Assembly (NCBI GenBank): GCA_946406115.1
Contig: OX291552.1
Coordinates: 806,001 to 870,000 of the forward strand
Length of the DNA: 64,000 nt
Source of the DNA: Apoda limacodes
Lineage: Eukaryota > Arthropoda > Insecta > Lepidoptera > Limacodidae
Direction of reading: 5' to 3'
The notes below the pieces were generated by a model. That model ran no database searches and was not told the origin of the DNA. It saw nothing but the letters and a program-made list of their open reading frames with translations. Each line of letters opens with the position of its first letter. Position 1 is the stretch's first letter. This document shows positions 1 to 10,865 of the stretch, piece by piece. Both the position numbers and the translations under genes were made by a program.

Positions 1-278
1 CTATACCTAAATGCCAAGATGTTTTAAGATTTACAGAAGTTATAGTTTTTTTTTTTTTTAATGGTTATTAAATTGTTTATTTCGGTACACTATAAATGCG
101 GGAAAATACCGTATGACAAAGCTACACAAATTATTTGTACTGTATATGCCCTAGTTTGAATTTGGAACATAGCCAAGTCACTAAGTTTCAGAAAAAAAAA
201 TGCTCCATGTTGATTTAACGCCATCAATTTTTTTTTTTAATTTTAGCCGTCTGAAGACCCCTTATTGCAAACAGCAAA
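1..278. other. non-coding flank, no gene seen
   Basis: AT-rich sequence with two T homopolymers and no open frame of note. It lies directly 5' of the LINE endonuclease fragment and may include part of that element's leader, but nothing in it proves this. Confidence 0.5.
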
Positions 279-2104
279 ATGGATTCCATAAATAGTTATT
301 ACCAAAATGCTCGTGGCCTCAGAAACACGCATACTTTTTACTGTAATTTAGCTCTCAGTGATTATGATATAATTGTTTTAACCGAGATATGGTTAAACGG
401 AAGTGTTTCCGACGCTGAGCTTTTTGATAACCGATATTTTTTATTTCGAAAGGATAGATACTCTTCAGGGTTTCATAGGAAGAAGGAGGGTGGTGGATTG
501 TTGATTGATTGGCTAAACGTACGATGAAATCAGAAAGCATGTGTGAAGACCTATCATGGATAGTGGTTAATATTAAACAGGCAAGGTCAATAAATAAACT
601 GGCAATTAGCGCTGTTTACCTCCCCCCCCTTGAGTGCAAAATCTCGTGTTGGAACATTTTATTAAATGTGATTTTAATCTCAGTAGTATTGATTGGAATG
701 TATTATATAGTGGATAAAATTACAATACCTCATCATTAAATCAGATGCTTATAGATTTTAAAAGCTAACCTCAAAAAATGCAATTAAATAATAAGCTCTT
801 TAGCTTATTAGCTCTAGAATCTTTATTCTAGATCTCGTGTTCGTGGACCTGCTCAACTGTAGAATTACTTCATCCGTCCATTCTTAATGTTAAATCGACC
901 CTCTACATCCACCCTTGAATATAGATATAACAATAGACAGTGTTAGATACCTTAAAACTGACCCTAACAATATCAAGTTTAAATTCAACAAAGATGACTA
1001 TGATGCAATTAACGATAGCCTTTCTAAAATAGATTGGTGTGAGTATTCCAAGGACCGCAGTGATGTTAATAGCATTTTGAATAAATTTTACATAACCTCG
1101 TGTGATCTTATAAAGCAACATATCCCTCCTACTAAGCATCAAAATGGAAAACACCCTTCTTGGTTTGACAAATCTCTTATCGAACTAGTGCGAGAAAAAC
1201 ACAAATTACTAAACCATAAAATTGCTTGCCGCCAACTTTAAATAAATTCAATTTCAGAGTACCTTTGTATATATAATATCTCCGTTTGCTCCACCGTTTC
1301 GTTCAACAGTATTAGGACAAAGCTCTCCTGTCCCTTTGCAGAGCATTAAACGACTGTAAGTTTACAGATATTTTTTTTGACAAATAAGTTCCCCCATCAG
1401 TTGGCAGTGAACTTAAGTTAAGAGAGAACCAAATTAAGAGTACTGTTTTTGGTTTATTAATTTAATATATACACTTATCTATGTGTGCATACGTGTACAG
1501 TTAGTTCTAGCCATCGAAAGGCTCGTCAAGCCTATCAAACATGGTCTATGTATGGCTGCCTGCGCCAGGGTCCACTATATGATGACATGTACAATACGCG
1601 AAAAATATTTAAGAATAAACTTAAGTGGTGTCAGCGGAACGAAATCAAAATTAAAGCAGATATAATAGCTATTTATAGGTCAAAAAACGATTTCTATAAT
1701 TTCTGGAAAGAAACGAACAAACTGAAATATAAATCACAGTTACCGATATCAGTAAATGGAAGTTGTAACCAAAAAGAAATAGCCGATATGGCAGGGAGAG
1801 GCGCACACGCCGCTTGCCCAAACGTGCAAGCTACGCGTAGTAAATCATACCTACACGTTACGCCAGATAAATTATGTATATTCGTTAAGGACATGAAACG
1901 CGGCAAATCTCCTGGAGATGACGGTCTCAGCGTGGAACATGTACTGCATGGTGGACCGTTATTATTTGAAATACTCAATTCGCTTTTTAATATGTGTATG
2001 GACTACGGCCTTTTACCGGATGACCCTAATGAAAACAATTGTAGTACCTGTAATAAAAAATAGAACGGGTGATGTGTCTAGCCTGGCTAACTACCGCCCT
2101 ATAT
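279..2104 (+). pseudogene. LINE-A: decayed Jockey/CR1-type LINE ORF2 (endonuclease to start of RT)
   Basis: This is the remains of a non-LTR retrotransposon ORF2, which encodes an apurinic-type endonuclease followed by reverse transcriptase for target-primed insertion. From 279 the frame reads the family's N-terminal signature YYQNARGLR, then VLTEIWLN (catalytic Glu region). It shifts frame near 505 and continues through ISAVYLPP to about 650. The endonuclease/RT linker is readable at 915-1241, and a second linker block starts near 1500. The RT domain opens at about 1885 with GKSPGDDGLSVEH, then LANYRPIS after another frame change near 2040. The protein stops exactly where BEL/Pao sequence begins (about 2105), so palm and thumb are missing. 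Positions 1242-1484 do not read as LINE and may be an insertion. Many stops and frameshifts show it is dead. Confidence 0.8.
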
Positions 2105-2735
2105 CGCCCTAGATTTTTGGCCCCGTCTGGACCCCGTCAACCACCCCATTCTGGACCCCGTCAACAACCTCGTCCCGTGACATCGCGAGGTACCGGGTCG
2201 TTTCGGCCCCCCGGAATTTTGACAATTGAACGGACTGAACGGTGTGGGGTGTGTTATGAACCGGGACACACCATTCTGGATTGCCACCAGTTCAAAAAAT
2301 CTGGGGTGGCCCGAAAACTATTTTTGACCCGTAGGCTAGGCCTATGTTATTATTGTTTGGGGAAGCACCTAGCCAAGGACTGTCAGCAGCCGCGACCTTG
2401 TACAATGTGTGGTGGGGGTCACCATCCGGACTTATGCATGCCCATCCGAGAGGATGGTCCTCGGATGGCACAGTGGGGTGTGTCTACGGCTCGCACGGGC
2501 GGGGGTTCGTAGCCGCTGAATCGAACCCAATCGCCCCCGTCCCCAGTGCGACATCGACCTTCCCTGCCCCGTCACCGCGGGCGAGTCCACGGGATGGTCG
2601 TCGGTCACCATCCTCACGTGCCCCTTCCGCTCAGGTAGGTATTGCGGAACGGGCACATTACGCGGAGTATAAGCCTCTGTCCCTTCCTATCGCGGAGCGG
2701 CTCGCGTTACACGCTAGTTGACGGCGAGATCGGGT
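2105..2735 (+). pseudogene. Pao-A: BEL/Pao gag fragment with zinc knuckles
   Basis: A fragment of the nucleocapsid part of a BEL/Pao LTR retrotransposon gag. It shows a CX2CX4HX4C knuckle (CGVCYEPGHTILDC, near 2250) and a second Cys/His cluster (CYYCLGKHLAKDC, then CTMCGGGHHPDLC), which bind RNA during particle assembly. A Pro/Ser-rich linker follows in a shifted frame to 2721. The DNA closely matches 31936-32270 in Pao-C, so it is the same family. No LTR, protease or RT is attached. The left edge abuts LINE-A inside its RT domain, so this piece probably arrived by insertion or rearrangement into LINE-A. Confidence 0.82.
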
Positions 2736-2737
2736 GG

Positions 2738-2819
2738 CATGTAACGGTTCAGTTAGGGATTCGAACCCAAGCCTCGGCTAGCTATCACTTAGTCAGCATG
2801 ACTCAACCCCTTGGCCGTC
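2738..2819 (-). repeat. tRNA-like segment (tRNA pseudogene or SINE head)
   Basis: On the minus strand the segment has a box-A-like start (GGCCAAGGGGTTGAGTC) and, about 45 bases later, a box-B-like TTGGGTTCGAATCCC, the spacing of an internal Pol III promoter. The T stem is imperfect and I cannot form a clean anticodon arm. It is therefore more likely a degenerate tRNA-derived repeat than a working tRNA gene. Confidence 0.35.
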
Positions 2820-2823
2820 AAAT

Positions 2824-2873
2824 TTGAATATAGGAATGAGATAATAGTGGGTTCGATTCTCGCTTATATTCAA
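2824..2873 (+). repeat. short acceptor-plus-T-arm-like foldback
   Basis: A 9-bp perfect inverted repeat (TTGAATATA / TATATTCAA) closes a 50-nt segment. Its 3' half contains a good T-arm, GTGGGTTCGATTCTCGC. There is no room for D and anticodon arms. It could be a deletion relic of a tRNA-derived SINE, or chance. Confidence 0.4.
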
Positions 2874-3366
2874 GTTGCTAGTATTTTGGAACAGACACTT
2901 TATAAAAATATTCTTTAGGTACAATAATATTTATTAAATGTTTTCCTAATAACAAATTAATCTAAAATATAATTCTATTATAAGACCTAGATTAACTTAA
3001 AACTTTACAATGGTTTATTACCTTTTTTTCTATTCATTTCGTAATGGCACTGTATAGCTAAATGCACTTTATATCGGAAATTTAGGTCAGCCTAGGATTG
3101 ACTGATATCACGTCGTGACGAATCGGAGAATTGCCACCTAGGCAACGTGGATGTCTGAGCCCATGGTCCTTGCTATCATAGCCAGCTGATCAGGGACCTG
3201 GAACTCAGGGTCGCTGTCCTTCACCACCAGCTGGTATTACTTAGGTACGAAGTATGGGGCTACTGACCTCTAAGGCCAGCTGATGCTGCTTCAAATGTTT
3301 TTGACCTCATATTTTTCATTTGGGCAGAGTGAGGACCCTTTCTTCTGTTTTATTTTTCCAGCTCGA
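2874..3366. other. no gene; unique-looking spacer
   Basis: No sustained frame on either strand. The GC is higher at 3080-3290 than in the flanks, but I do not recognise the sequence. It separates Pao-A from the inverted LINE-B. Confidence 0.4.
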
Positions 3367-3369
3367 AGA

Positions 3370-5095
3370 TTACATAAATACTGCTGTATTACATAATACA
3401 TCTCTCAAAGATTGTCTCGAACTCAATTTATAAATAGAACGAATTTCTCGTTTTTGTAACTCAAATATAACACCTATATCCGCAGCTCTACCCCATAAAA
3501 TAATGTCGTACGACATTATACTATGAAAATAACTGAAGTAAACTAGTTTTGCTGTAGCCTCATCTGTCAGCTGTCTAATCCGCTTGACTGCATATATGGC
3601 AAAACTCAGTTTCTTTGATAATTTAGAAATTTGGGAGCCCCACTGAAGTTTGTTATTTATAGTAACCCCTAGGAAGACTGTATCATTAACTATATCTATA
3701 CTATTATGATTAGAAACTATGCTAGCATCTGTAGGCTTTACATTAGGCAGTGTAAACTTCATACATTTTGTCTTATTGGTGTTTAATAAAAGGTTATTGC
3801 AAGTGAACCAATTTGTTACTTAGAACAGCTATAATGTTATAAAAATTTGGCAATATCTTTCTGTTTTAAAGATCAGAGATGTGTCATCTGCGTATAACAC
3901 TATTTCACCCTCGTTTTCGATCATTTGAGGAAGATCATTAATATAAACTAAGAATAAAAATGTTGACATACGATCCTGAAGACCGTTAATATCCACTGTC
4001 TGCATTCTGTTGCGTAGATAGGATTCGATCATTTCCGATACCAATACCGTCATGTTTTAATTTTAAAAGAAGCTTTGAGTGCTCTACACAATCGAAAGCT
4101 TTAGAAAGGTCACAAAATATACTTAGAGCATCCCGTGATTCTTCCTACGTGTTATAAATATGTTTAACTAAAGTTATTGTTGCATCCGTAGTCGATCTAC
4201 CCTTGACAAATCCGTATTGTTTTTTGTTAAGTAGATCATTTATATTAAAATGCATTAACAATTGATTAAGCATCATAACTTCAAAAATTTTACTTAGTAT
4301 TGGTAGTATGGACACGGGCCTAAAATTGCTAGGTTCTTCTTTATCACCCGACTTAAAAAGGGTTATAAGCCTACTGAATTCCATTAAATCAGGAAAGGTC
4401 CCTTCGTCAATACATTTATTGAATATAAGAGCTAAGTATGGGGCAATCACTGTTATTATTGAGTCAATAACTCTTGTTGACATTCCCCATATGTCTTCCG
4501 ATTTTAATTTAAGGATTTAATAGCTTTTATGACATCGATCGATTTAACTAATTGTAAAATTCTGTTCACAGCATGGAATACAATCCTTCAATAGTGCTTC
4601 AGCGGTGCTTGGAGATGAATTGAAATGAAATCCTGGGTAGTAATTATTGGTATACTGGCAAAGATTTGTTCAGATATTGATGCAATATCACTTTTTGAAG
4701 TAACTGTAGTATTTTTAACTTTTAGTGAACTATAGTCGTGTCGAAGTTTAACTTTTCCAGTTTCTCTGTTGACAATTTCCCAAATGGTTTTTATTTTATT
4801 TTTAGAGAGTTTTATTTGTCTATTTATATAGTCAGATTTTGCTTGTCGGCACACGGTTTTAAAGATGTTTGAATAGTTTTTAACGTATTCTTTAAACAGC
4901 AAATCGTGGTTATAAGTTTTTTGAGCATATAGGTCAAAGAGCGTGTTTCTACTTTTTATTATTCCTTTAGTTGCCCACTCACTAAATTTAAATTTTCATT
5001 GTGTATGACTAATTTTTTAGTAAATATTTTTTCAAATTCATTAAGTAGTATATTAAAAAGGTTTGTATACAAATCATTTCCATTTCCACTTGTGA
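3370..5095 (-). pseudogene. LINE-B: 5'-truncated Jockey/CR1-type LINE (RT domain)
   Basis: Minus-strand remains of a LINE ORF2. Reading from about 5095 downward, the pre-RT linker (RQAKSDYINRQIKLS; IWEIVNRETGK) lies at 4588-4980. RT fingers follow with NFRPVSILPILSKIFE and QYGFVKGRSTTDA at 4145-4483. The palm has the catalytic YADD box (YADDTSLIF) at 3829-4053. The thumb and C-terminal region (FLGVTINNKLQWG; ILWGRAADIGVIFELQKR) is at 3370-3762. At least three frame changes separate these blocks. The endonuclease half and the 3' UTR are absent. The C-terminal region resembles that of LINE-C (29330-30028), so both belong to one broad group. Confidence 0.88.
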
Positions 5096-5280
5096 TATCT
5101 AAGCAACAAAGTAAATTTTAATATAATTATTTATATATTTATTAATATAATTATTTATCTTAACATACACTACCCAATGAGTGCTTGGATTACTTGAGTT
5201 ATCTATATGTATGATCCCACATTATCTTTTTCGAGGAGTTTTAGGTAAACTATCTTTCATAAACACATCACGAAAAAAAA

Positions 5281-5751
5281 GGGAAAATTTTAATGTTATA
5301 TATGTTAATGTTAGTAAGTGCTCGTTTGGGTAGCCAACGCTTCAGTTTTTTTTCTTTTAATACATATATTCGTAAACAATCCTTATATGGTTTCCAATGT
5401 AGCCCTTTACCAAAACATTTTGATTCCATTTTTTTGTTATGCCTTTCTAACTCTGCTATTCGTCGTTGTGCCGATTTGTAGTCATTAATAGGTTGCCGCT
5501 TGCCGCTGATAACAGAGAACAGAGTTCGATGTAAATTCTTTCACTGCTGCTTTAACTGAATCAATTGCAAGCTTTTTGCCTTGAGGTTTCATTTAACGAA
5601 TTAAATTTTTAAGCATGAGATACAATGTTTTTAATTTTTTTATTCAAACCTACACCGAATGCTACTTTAGCCATAATTTTTTGTTCACTAATTTGGCTGC
5701 TATTTTTTCTCCAATGCTGGATGTAGGGTCACATATTCTTCGTTTTGCCAT
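5281..5751 (-). pseudogene. unidentified broken minus-strand coding remnant
   Basis: I do not recognise this. On the minus strand an ATG at 5751 opens MAKRRICDPTSSIGEKIAAK. Further on, in other frames, come QGKKLAIDSVKAAVKEF (near 5590-5540), then a charged, probably helical stretch (SAQRRIAELERHNKKM, near 5470-5420) and a Lys/Arg-rich tail ending near 5290. The amino-acid make-up looks coding rather than random, but at least two frameshifts are needed to connect the blocks. It could be a decayed transposon accessory protein or a host retrocopy. Confidence 0.3.
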
Positions 5752-5818
5752 TTTGATTAAAAGTTTGTCCGCTTTGTGTCAATCGTTCAAGTAAGCAAGC
5801 AATATTCCACTCCCCGCC

Positions 5819-6196
5819 CTACAACACTCTACATAGACCCGGCACAGTGATTCTATCGAGTATGAATAGGCCGTTTCTGATATCCACCGTGTCACTGTAT
5901 ACGCTAAGTGGTGGCTCAGGGTGCCACGTTACGCGGGTGCGGTTGCGATTGAGTGGGGGCGAGAAGCGCCCCAGCACTCTTTGAAACCTCGTGTATCCTT
6001 GAGGGCGCCGACGAACCCGGATCCGGATAGCGAGATCGTCCTCTGGGGCCGTTAGTACGTGCCGAGGCAGCCTAACTATAGTTTTTAGACCGTGCCGAGG
6101 TCGATCGGGGGATGATACGTTGTGGATTGCACAATTAATCGATTCGGGTGATTTTGTGCACGCTCGAAAAAGCGGACTGCCAGGTCTTTGTCTCCA
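5819..6196 (-). CDS. GC-rich 125-codon open frame without ATG, unknown
   Basis: A minus-strand frame runs open for about 125 codons from a stop at 6197 to a stop at 5819. No ATG lies near its start, so it would have to be an internal or terminal exon or a fragment. The segment is clearly richer in G and C than the surrounding AT-rich DNA. The peptide is rich in Arg and Pro (for example RIRVRRRPQGYTRFQRVLG) and ends in DRITVPGLCRVL. I know no family with this pattern. A piece of a GC-rich transposon is as likely as a host exon. Confidence 0.25.
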   Translation of the reverse strand, partial: WRQRPGSPLFRACTKSPESINCAIHNVSSPDRPRHGLKTIVRLPRHVLTAPEDDLAIRIRVRRRPQGYTRFQRVLGRFSPPLNRNRTRVTWHPEPPLSVYSDTVDIRNGLFILDRITVPGLCRVL

Positions 6197-7627
6197 TCAA
6201 AGGAAATTGTTCACTTTATATAGGGGTATTGGCCTAACGTGGACAAATTCTGGGGAAAAAAAGTTATTATATTAACAGTAGTATTGTTCCTTTTATATAA
6301 CTTTCTCATAATAATTTAGTATCAAAGCCATTTTTTTAAAACAAAAAGTGTTTAAAGGTTACGAAAAATTTCAACTGCGATAGCTGAAACCTGTAACGTA
6401 GTTATATTTATTGTAAAATATGGATATTTATATTAATTATTTAGATTATTTTTTTTGTCAATAAGAAGGACAAGTTACTCAAACAAAATATAGTTAAAAC
6501 GATATAGTTATGTTTAACACTTAGGAAGATTTAATCTGTTTCATACAACACTAAAATGTTATATAAAACTGGGCAGGTAGAAAAATATTGTTTTGATACT
6601 TGGGTCGGCCTCAAAACCATATTATATCTACTCATGACATTGTTCTTTGAGCCAACAAACAGTAAACAACAATATTGCTTAATCACTTCTCCAACTTTAA
6701 CATTATTATTTTTAAGACAATAAATGATATTTTCCCTCGCTCCCCCTTTTGGTTGCTCTGACCTAATTAATGAATATAAGTATTACCTTTTTGCTCGTAG
6801 GTATGCCGACTTTGAATTTTACCCCGTGATAAAAGATATTTTTTGACAGAAGGAATTCCCGTTAAAAGAAGGCTCTTTCTATACACACTTCAATTAAATG
6901 GGAACCTTGTTGTTTACTTTCTTGTTTAGTATGTTTACAATTTCATAAAATATTAAACTTGGAAATTCCAAGAACCATATTGCACTTGCGGCACAGACGA
7001 ATTACTAAATTGAAATGGACTTGTTTGTAATCGGAAAGAGCAAAACGAAAAAACGATTTTTTTATCGAATCGATTATTTGTTATTTAATATTAAATTTTA
7101 CATACATTAAATACTAATTCATTTGATTGAAATCTAAGAAAAATACTTTTTCCAACCTCATTAGATATTTAACTGTGACCATACATGTAACTGTGACCAT
7201 ACATCTAATTAAAACATTCAAAAAATCTTCTTTTTAAACAAATATGTCCAGACTAAGCCAGATCTGTACAATGCTCTTTATTACATTTGAAATAACAAGA
7301 AAAGTTCCCTCGACTGAAATCTTTTGTTTTGTATATTATTTCAGTATATATAAACCAATTTAATAGAATTTGAGGAGGCGTTTGAGAAACAGGACAGGAT
7401 CAAAGCGGACCCCTTTGCCGGGCCGGCCCCGCTCGGCAGTACCCTTCATTAATCCCGGCTTGCTGGAGACATCGTTAATTAATTTATACGGTACATAATT
7501 GCTTTTATAGACGACTAACTAACAGATTTCCGTTGTTTTATTTATTAAGCGTCGCCATTTTCGCAGCTCATGAAGTTCCTATTGTTATTTAAATAAGTAC
7601 AATAAGCATTGTCTGTTATCAGTAGGA
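6197..7627. other. AT-rich spacer, no gene
   Basis: No coding frame or recognisable element. A short direct duplication of AACTGTGACCATACAT sits near 7170-7206. A GC-rich patch (7370-7470) is not placed in any family. Confidence 0.45.
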
Positions 7628-7727
7628 GGATATTGTGTACACCTGTATAACGGATATTGTGTACACCTGTATAACGGATATTGTGTACACCTGTATAACG
7701 GATATTGTGTACACCTGTATAACGGAT
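7628..7727. repeat. 24-bp minisatellite, 4 copies
   Basis: Four tandem copies of a 24-bp unit beginning GGATATTGTGTACACC, followed by the start of a fifth. Since 24 is a multiple of three, the minus strand stays open through it (IRYTGVHN repeated). The apparent ORF there is a by-product. Confidence 0.92.
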
Positions 7728-8280
7728 AGCGTACATCCATGCGTCAAGCTTTTAAAATTAATATATCTTACATTTTAAAAAGATATATATTTATATACGT
7801 TCCAAGAACCTACCTATCTACGTACACATATATTATGATGACGAATTACTAAAATAGGAGTTATTCCAACATTGACATTAAATTTTTCAAGTTTACATAC
7901 AAAATTTGGTCAGCTGTTTGGTTTGTTTGTATGAGAAGTCGAAAAATATTTTTTTCTCTTTTTCGTTCGTTAGTTTTTCTATTATAAAGCTTGTTTTTAA
8001 AAAATTATTTTTATTTAATTTAAATTTTTACTAACAACATCTTTTTTTGACCATTATTTATTTATTTAACGACATTATTTTATTTAATTTACACCGTTGA
8101 CAATATTCACCTTATTAATGCAAAATCATTAATTTTTAGGGTTCCGTATCCAAAGAGCAAAACATCGGCCTATTTCTGTCACTTTGCTGTTGGATTTACC
8201 ATCCTTGTGCTTGTGTCATGGATCTCTAGTTCGTAAATAAAATAATGTATAGACCAGTAATTTTTATATTATGTGTAAAA
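7728..8280. other. AT-rich spacer with one TAGGGTTCCGTA motif
   Basis: No gene. The motif TTTTTAGGGTTCCGTA near 8136 is the head of the dispersed repeat seen more completely at 35327 and 63769. The usual continuation is missing here. Confidence 0.4.
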
Positions 8281-8350
8281 TATAAAACCTTCTGGACGTA
8301 GTGCAACTGCCATGTCGCAGGTTCAGGGCTCGATTCCCGGTAGGGGCAAC
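8281..8350 (+). repeat. tRNA-derived SINE remnant
   Basis: The segment carries a box-B-like GGGCTCGATTCCCGG followed by TAGGGGCAA. A weak box-A-like TAGTGCAACTGCC lies about 30 bases upstream. This is the layout of tRNA-derived SINE heads. No poly-A or TSD was recognised. Confidence 0.4.
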
Positions 8351-8359
8351 ACAAATCAA

Positions 8360-8544
8360 ATAATAATTTTAAAATACAGATATACAATATCTGTACCCCC
8401 TACCAAGCCAATAAAATAAGTGCACGAATCACACTGGTTCGTGACAACCCAAAAGTGCTCTTACAGTATATTATTAGTGGTGTGGTTTTTGCTGAAGCGC
8501 ATACTGAGTCAGAGACATTGTTGGCACTCACTGAACAAGTTCCT
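8360..8544 (+). CDS. possible exon ending at a strong splice donor, unknown protein
   Basis: The frame is open across the segment and reads protein-like sequence: RITLVRDNPKVLLQY, then SGVVFAEAHTESETLLALTE. It ends at CCT|GTGAGTAG, an almost ideal donor in phase 0 at 8545. The acceptor is uncertain; a TACAG lies near 8373. I do not recognise the protein. No partner exon was found downstream, so this may be chance or a captured gene piece. Confidence 0.25.
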
Positions 8545-8550
8545 GTGAGT

Positions 8551-9837
8551 AGTATTGTTTTATCAAGTTTATTATATTCTTTAGTTTTAAGTAATATTTT
8601 GTTCTTCTTCTTTTTGTGCAATTTATAATAATTCTATATAAAATCAGCAATACCAAATTGTTAAATCATTATTTGTGAAATAAACATTTGGAAAATAGCT
8701 CATTAATGCAGTGTGGTGAGACTGCTTGCCTTATTTCGGTCTATCAATCATTATTATTTGCTTTGTGAACCAACTAGAATTGCTGTAGGTACCTATCTAG
8801 TGCCTTTACTGACAAAAAAAACAATTCAGAAATAATTAGAGTAGGATCAATGTAGGCAGTTACTAGAGTTACATAGGAGGAATAGTATTATAAACGATTA
8901 GTATCTTTTATGCATTCATTATTTAATTTATGCATATTATTGCATAAAGTTCCTGATTTACCTCATAATAGCAACCGAAATTGTTTGTACATTACTGTTC
9001 TTGACACTTTAACTACAAAGTATAATAAAATTTTTACCTCTAAAAAGAAACTTATCTCCAGTCGGTTTAGTTTTAGGCTGAATGGGCTACCCCAGGCATT
9101 TTTAAAAGTAGGCGTAAGCTGTTAAGTACTAATATACAATATGTTAGGTAAATGGTGTATGCAGCCGGAAGTGGTAGATACGGGTTGGTTTGTAGATGTT
9201 CGGAAAAATATCCTGAAGTCGGAAAATGTTCAGGTTTCCCAACAATCAGCAAATTTCCTTTTGTACCTAAAACAGTAGAGCGACAGCCCTGAAACAGCTG
9301 ATTTCATTCATTATTATGATGAAATCAGCTGTAAATTACTATGACCGTTGACCCCAAACTACCAGGCTAAAGAATAAAAATACAGATAGATGGTTCTAAT
9401 CACTTTATTTCTACCTACTGTCATTCGAAGCGATAAATCAATTCTGCAATTCTTATTTTATTTTTATCGTATTTATTTTTGGTTTAAAAATGATATTTGG
9501 TTTTAAATGAATTTAAATGAATTATTGAATAACAATTTTAGATTTTAACGCATAATTTATGACTAACTTATTATCTTACGTATTAATACGTAAAATCAAA
9601 AAAGTCTGTTCGTATTTTCAAACTATTGACGTTCGACAGTAACTGCAGTGATAACAACTAGGTACCAATGTCTTAAATTTGAACAATAAGAAAAAGTATG
9701 TTATGTGAACTGTAGGCACAGATGAGATACTACATTATTACCTTAAAATGTTTGGCTCTCTGCGGCCCAACTCTTTGAGTGTGTCTCAACTCTCACTCAC
9801 ACATACAATTCAACATACTCACACACTAGTAAAATAA
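8551..9837. other. spacer, no supported gene
   Basis: AT-rich with only a 71-codon frame at 8910-9125 that lacks protein-like features. It contains the perfect hairpin listed at 9295-9331. Confidence 0.4.
9295..9331. repeat. perfect 13-bp inverted repeat (hairpin)
   Basis: CAGCTGATTTCAT at 9295-9307 is exactly complementary to ATGAAATCAGCTG at 9319-9331, with an 11-base loop. It could be a transposon relic or a structured RNA site. Nothing nearby assigns it. Confidence 0.7.
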
Positions 9838-10865
9838 AAAGAAGTAGCAAGATTTTTCTCTCTTTATTAAATAAAATTATGAAGGGTTCTGTAGTTTTGT
9901 GTACTCAAGTAATGTATGCGATTTTGCGATATTATGAAATACCTACTATTAATCTTTAAAAAATATTATTTCGATGCCTACAGATAACAACAATTCAAAA
10001 TCAGTCGAAAACAAACTAATCTTATTATTAGACATAGCTATCTATAAATACTATTATTAGACATAGCTATCTATAAATACTATTATTAGACATAGCTATC
10101 TATAAATACTATGATTTCATTTCTTTTCAAGTTACCAACCACTAACTACGCCGAACAATTTAATCCTACTTTTACTTCATTCATCTTAGTGCAAAAAGTC
10201 ATTATAATCAGTAAAAAACTGAACTTAGGCGTATTTACGTACTAAGACTGCATAAATAAGAACTAGTATTTTTGAATAAGGTCAAATAAAGCTGACAAAG
10301 GTACCCTAATTTTCGGGGAATTACTCTGACCACCTGAGATAGCAAAATTTTGTCTCTTTTATAAATTATGAAGGGTTCTCGTAAATTAATTTACGTATTT
10401 TCGTGTACTAGCAGAGTATATCTGTTGCTACGCAAGTAATTTATGTGGATTTACCTGTTTCTATGTGTCCCCACTGCAGGACACAGACCTTTCTTTGTTC
10501 ACGGAATTTTAGGATATACTTAGTCTACCATGACTTAGTGCCTGCGGTCGTTGGTATTATCAAATAAACACCTGTTATCAAACATTTAAACAAATAATAT
10601 TTTGGCAGGTAGTTTTACCATTTTGCAATTTTTACTCCTATTATTCTAATAAAGTCAAAAACAAACTAGTTTTTATGTCAGACATGACATACATTAAAAA
10701 GCCTCAGAGTAAAGAAAAATCATACATAGGTAGGTACGTACCTTATTAGTGCAAATATCATATAATAATGATCAAAAACTAAACTTTACGTACTAGGGTT
10801 GCATAAACGAGAGCTAGTGTTTTCAAATAAAGCGAAAACGGTACCCTAATTTTCGGGGAGTCATC
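9838..10865. repeat. diverged tandem duplication of a roughly 500-bp segment
   Basis: Two successive segments share an ordered series of landmarks. These are: a TAGCAA...TTTCTCT(CT)TTA...AATTATGAAGGGTTCT start (9845 and 10342); CAAGTAAT.TATG (about 9906 and 10433); AAAACAAACTA (about 10008 and 10663); TTAGTGCAAA...ATAAT (10187 and 10746); and GGTACCCTAATTTTCGGGGA at the end (10301 and 10840). The first copy carries an internal 29-bp triplication. The second carries an insertion with the lepidopteran LINE-like phrase CCCCACTGCAGGACACAG (10470). Neither copy has a coding frame. Confidence 0.7.
10022..10110. repeat. 29-bp tandem repeat, 3 copies
   Basis: Three adjacent copies of a 29-bp unit containing TTATTAGACATAGCTATC. 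They look identical by eye, so the array is young compared with the duplication around it. Confidence 0.9.

Noticed and set aside
2738..2819. functional tRNA gene
   Set aside because: The T stem is mismatched and no anticodon arm forms; kept only as a tRNA-like repeat.
7545..7736. 63-codon minus-strand ORF
   Set aside because: Produced by the 24-bp minisatellite.
8910..9125. 71-codon ORF
   Set aside because: AT-driven composition, no motif and no splice context.
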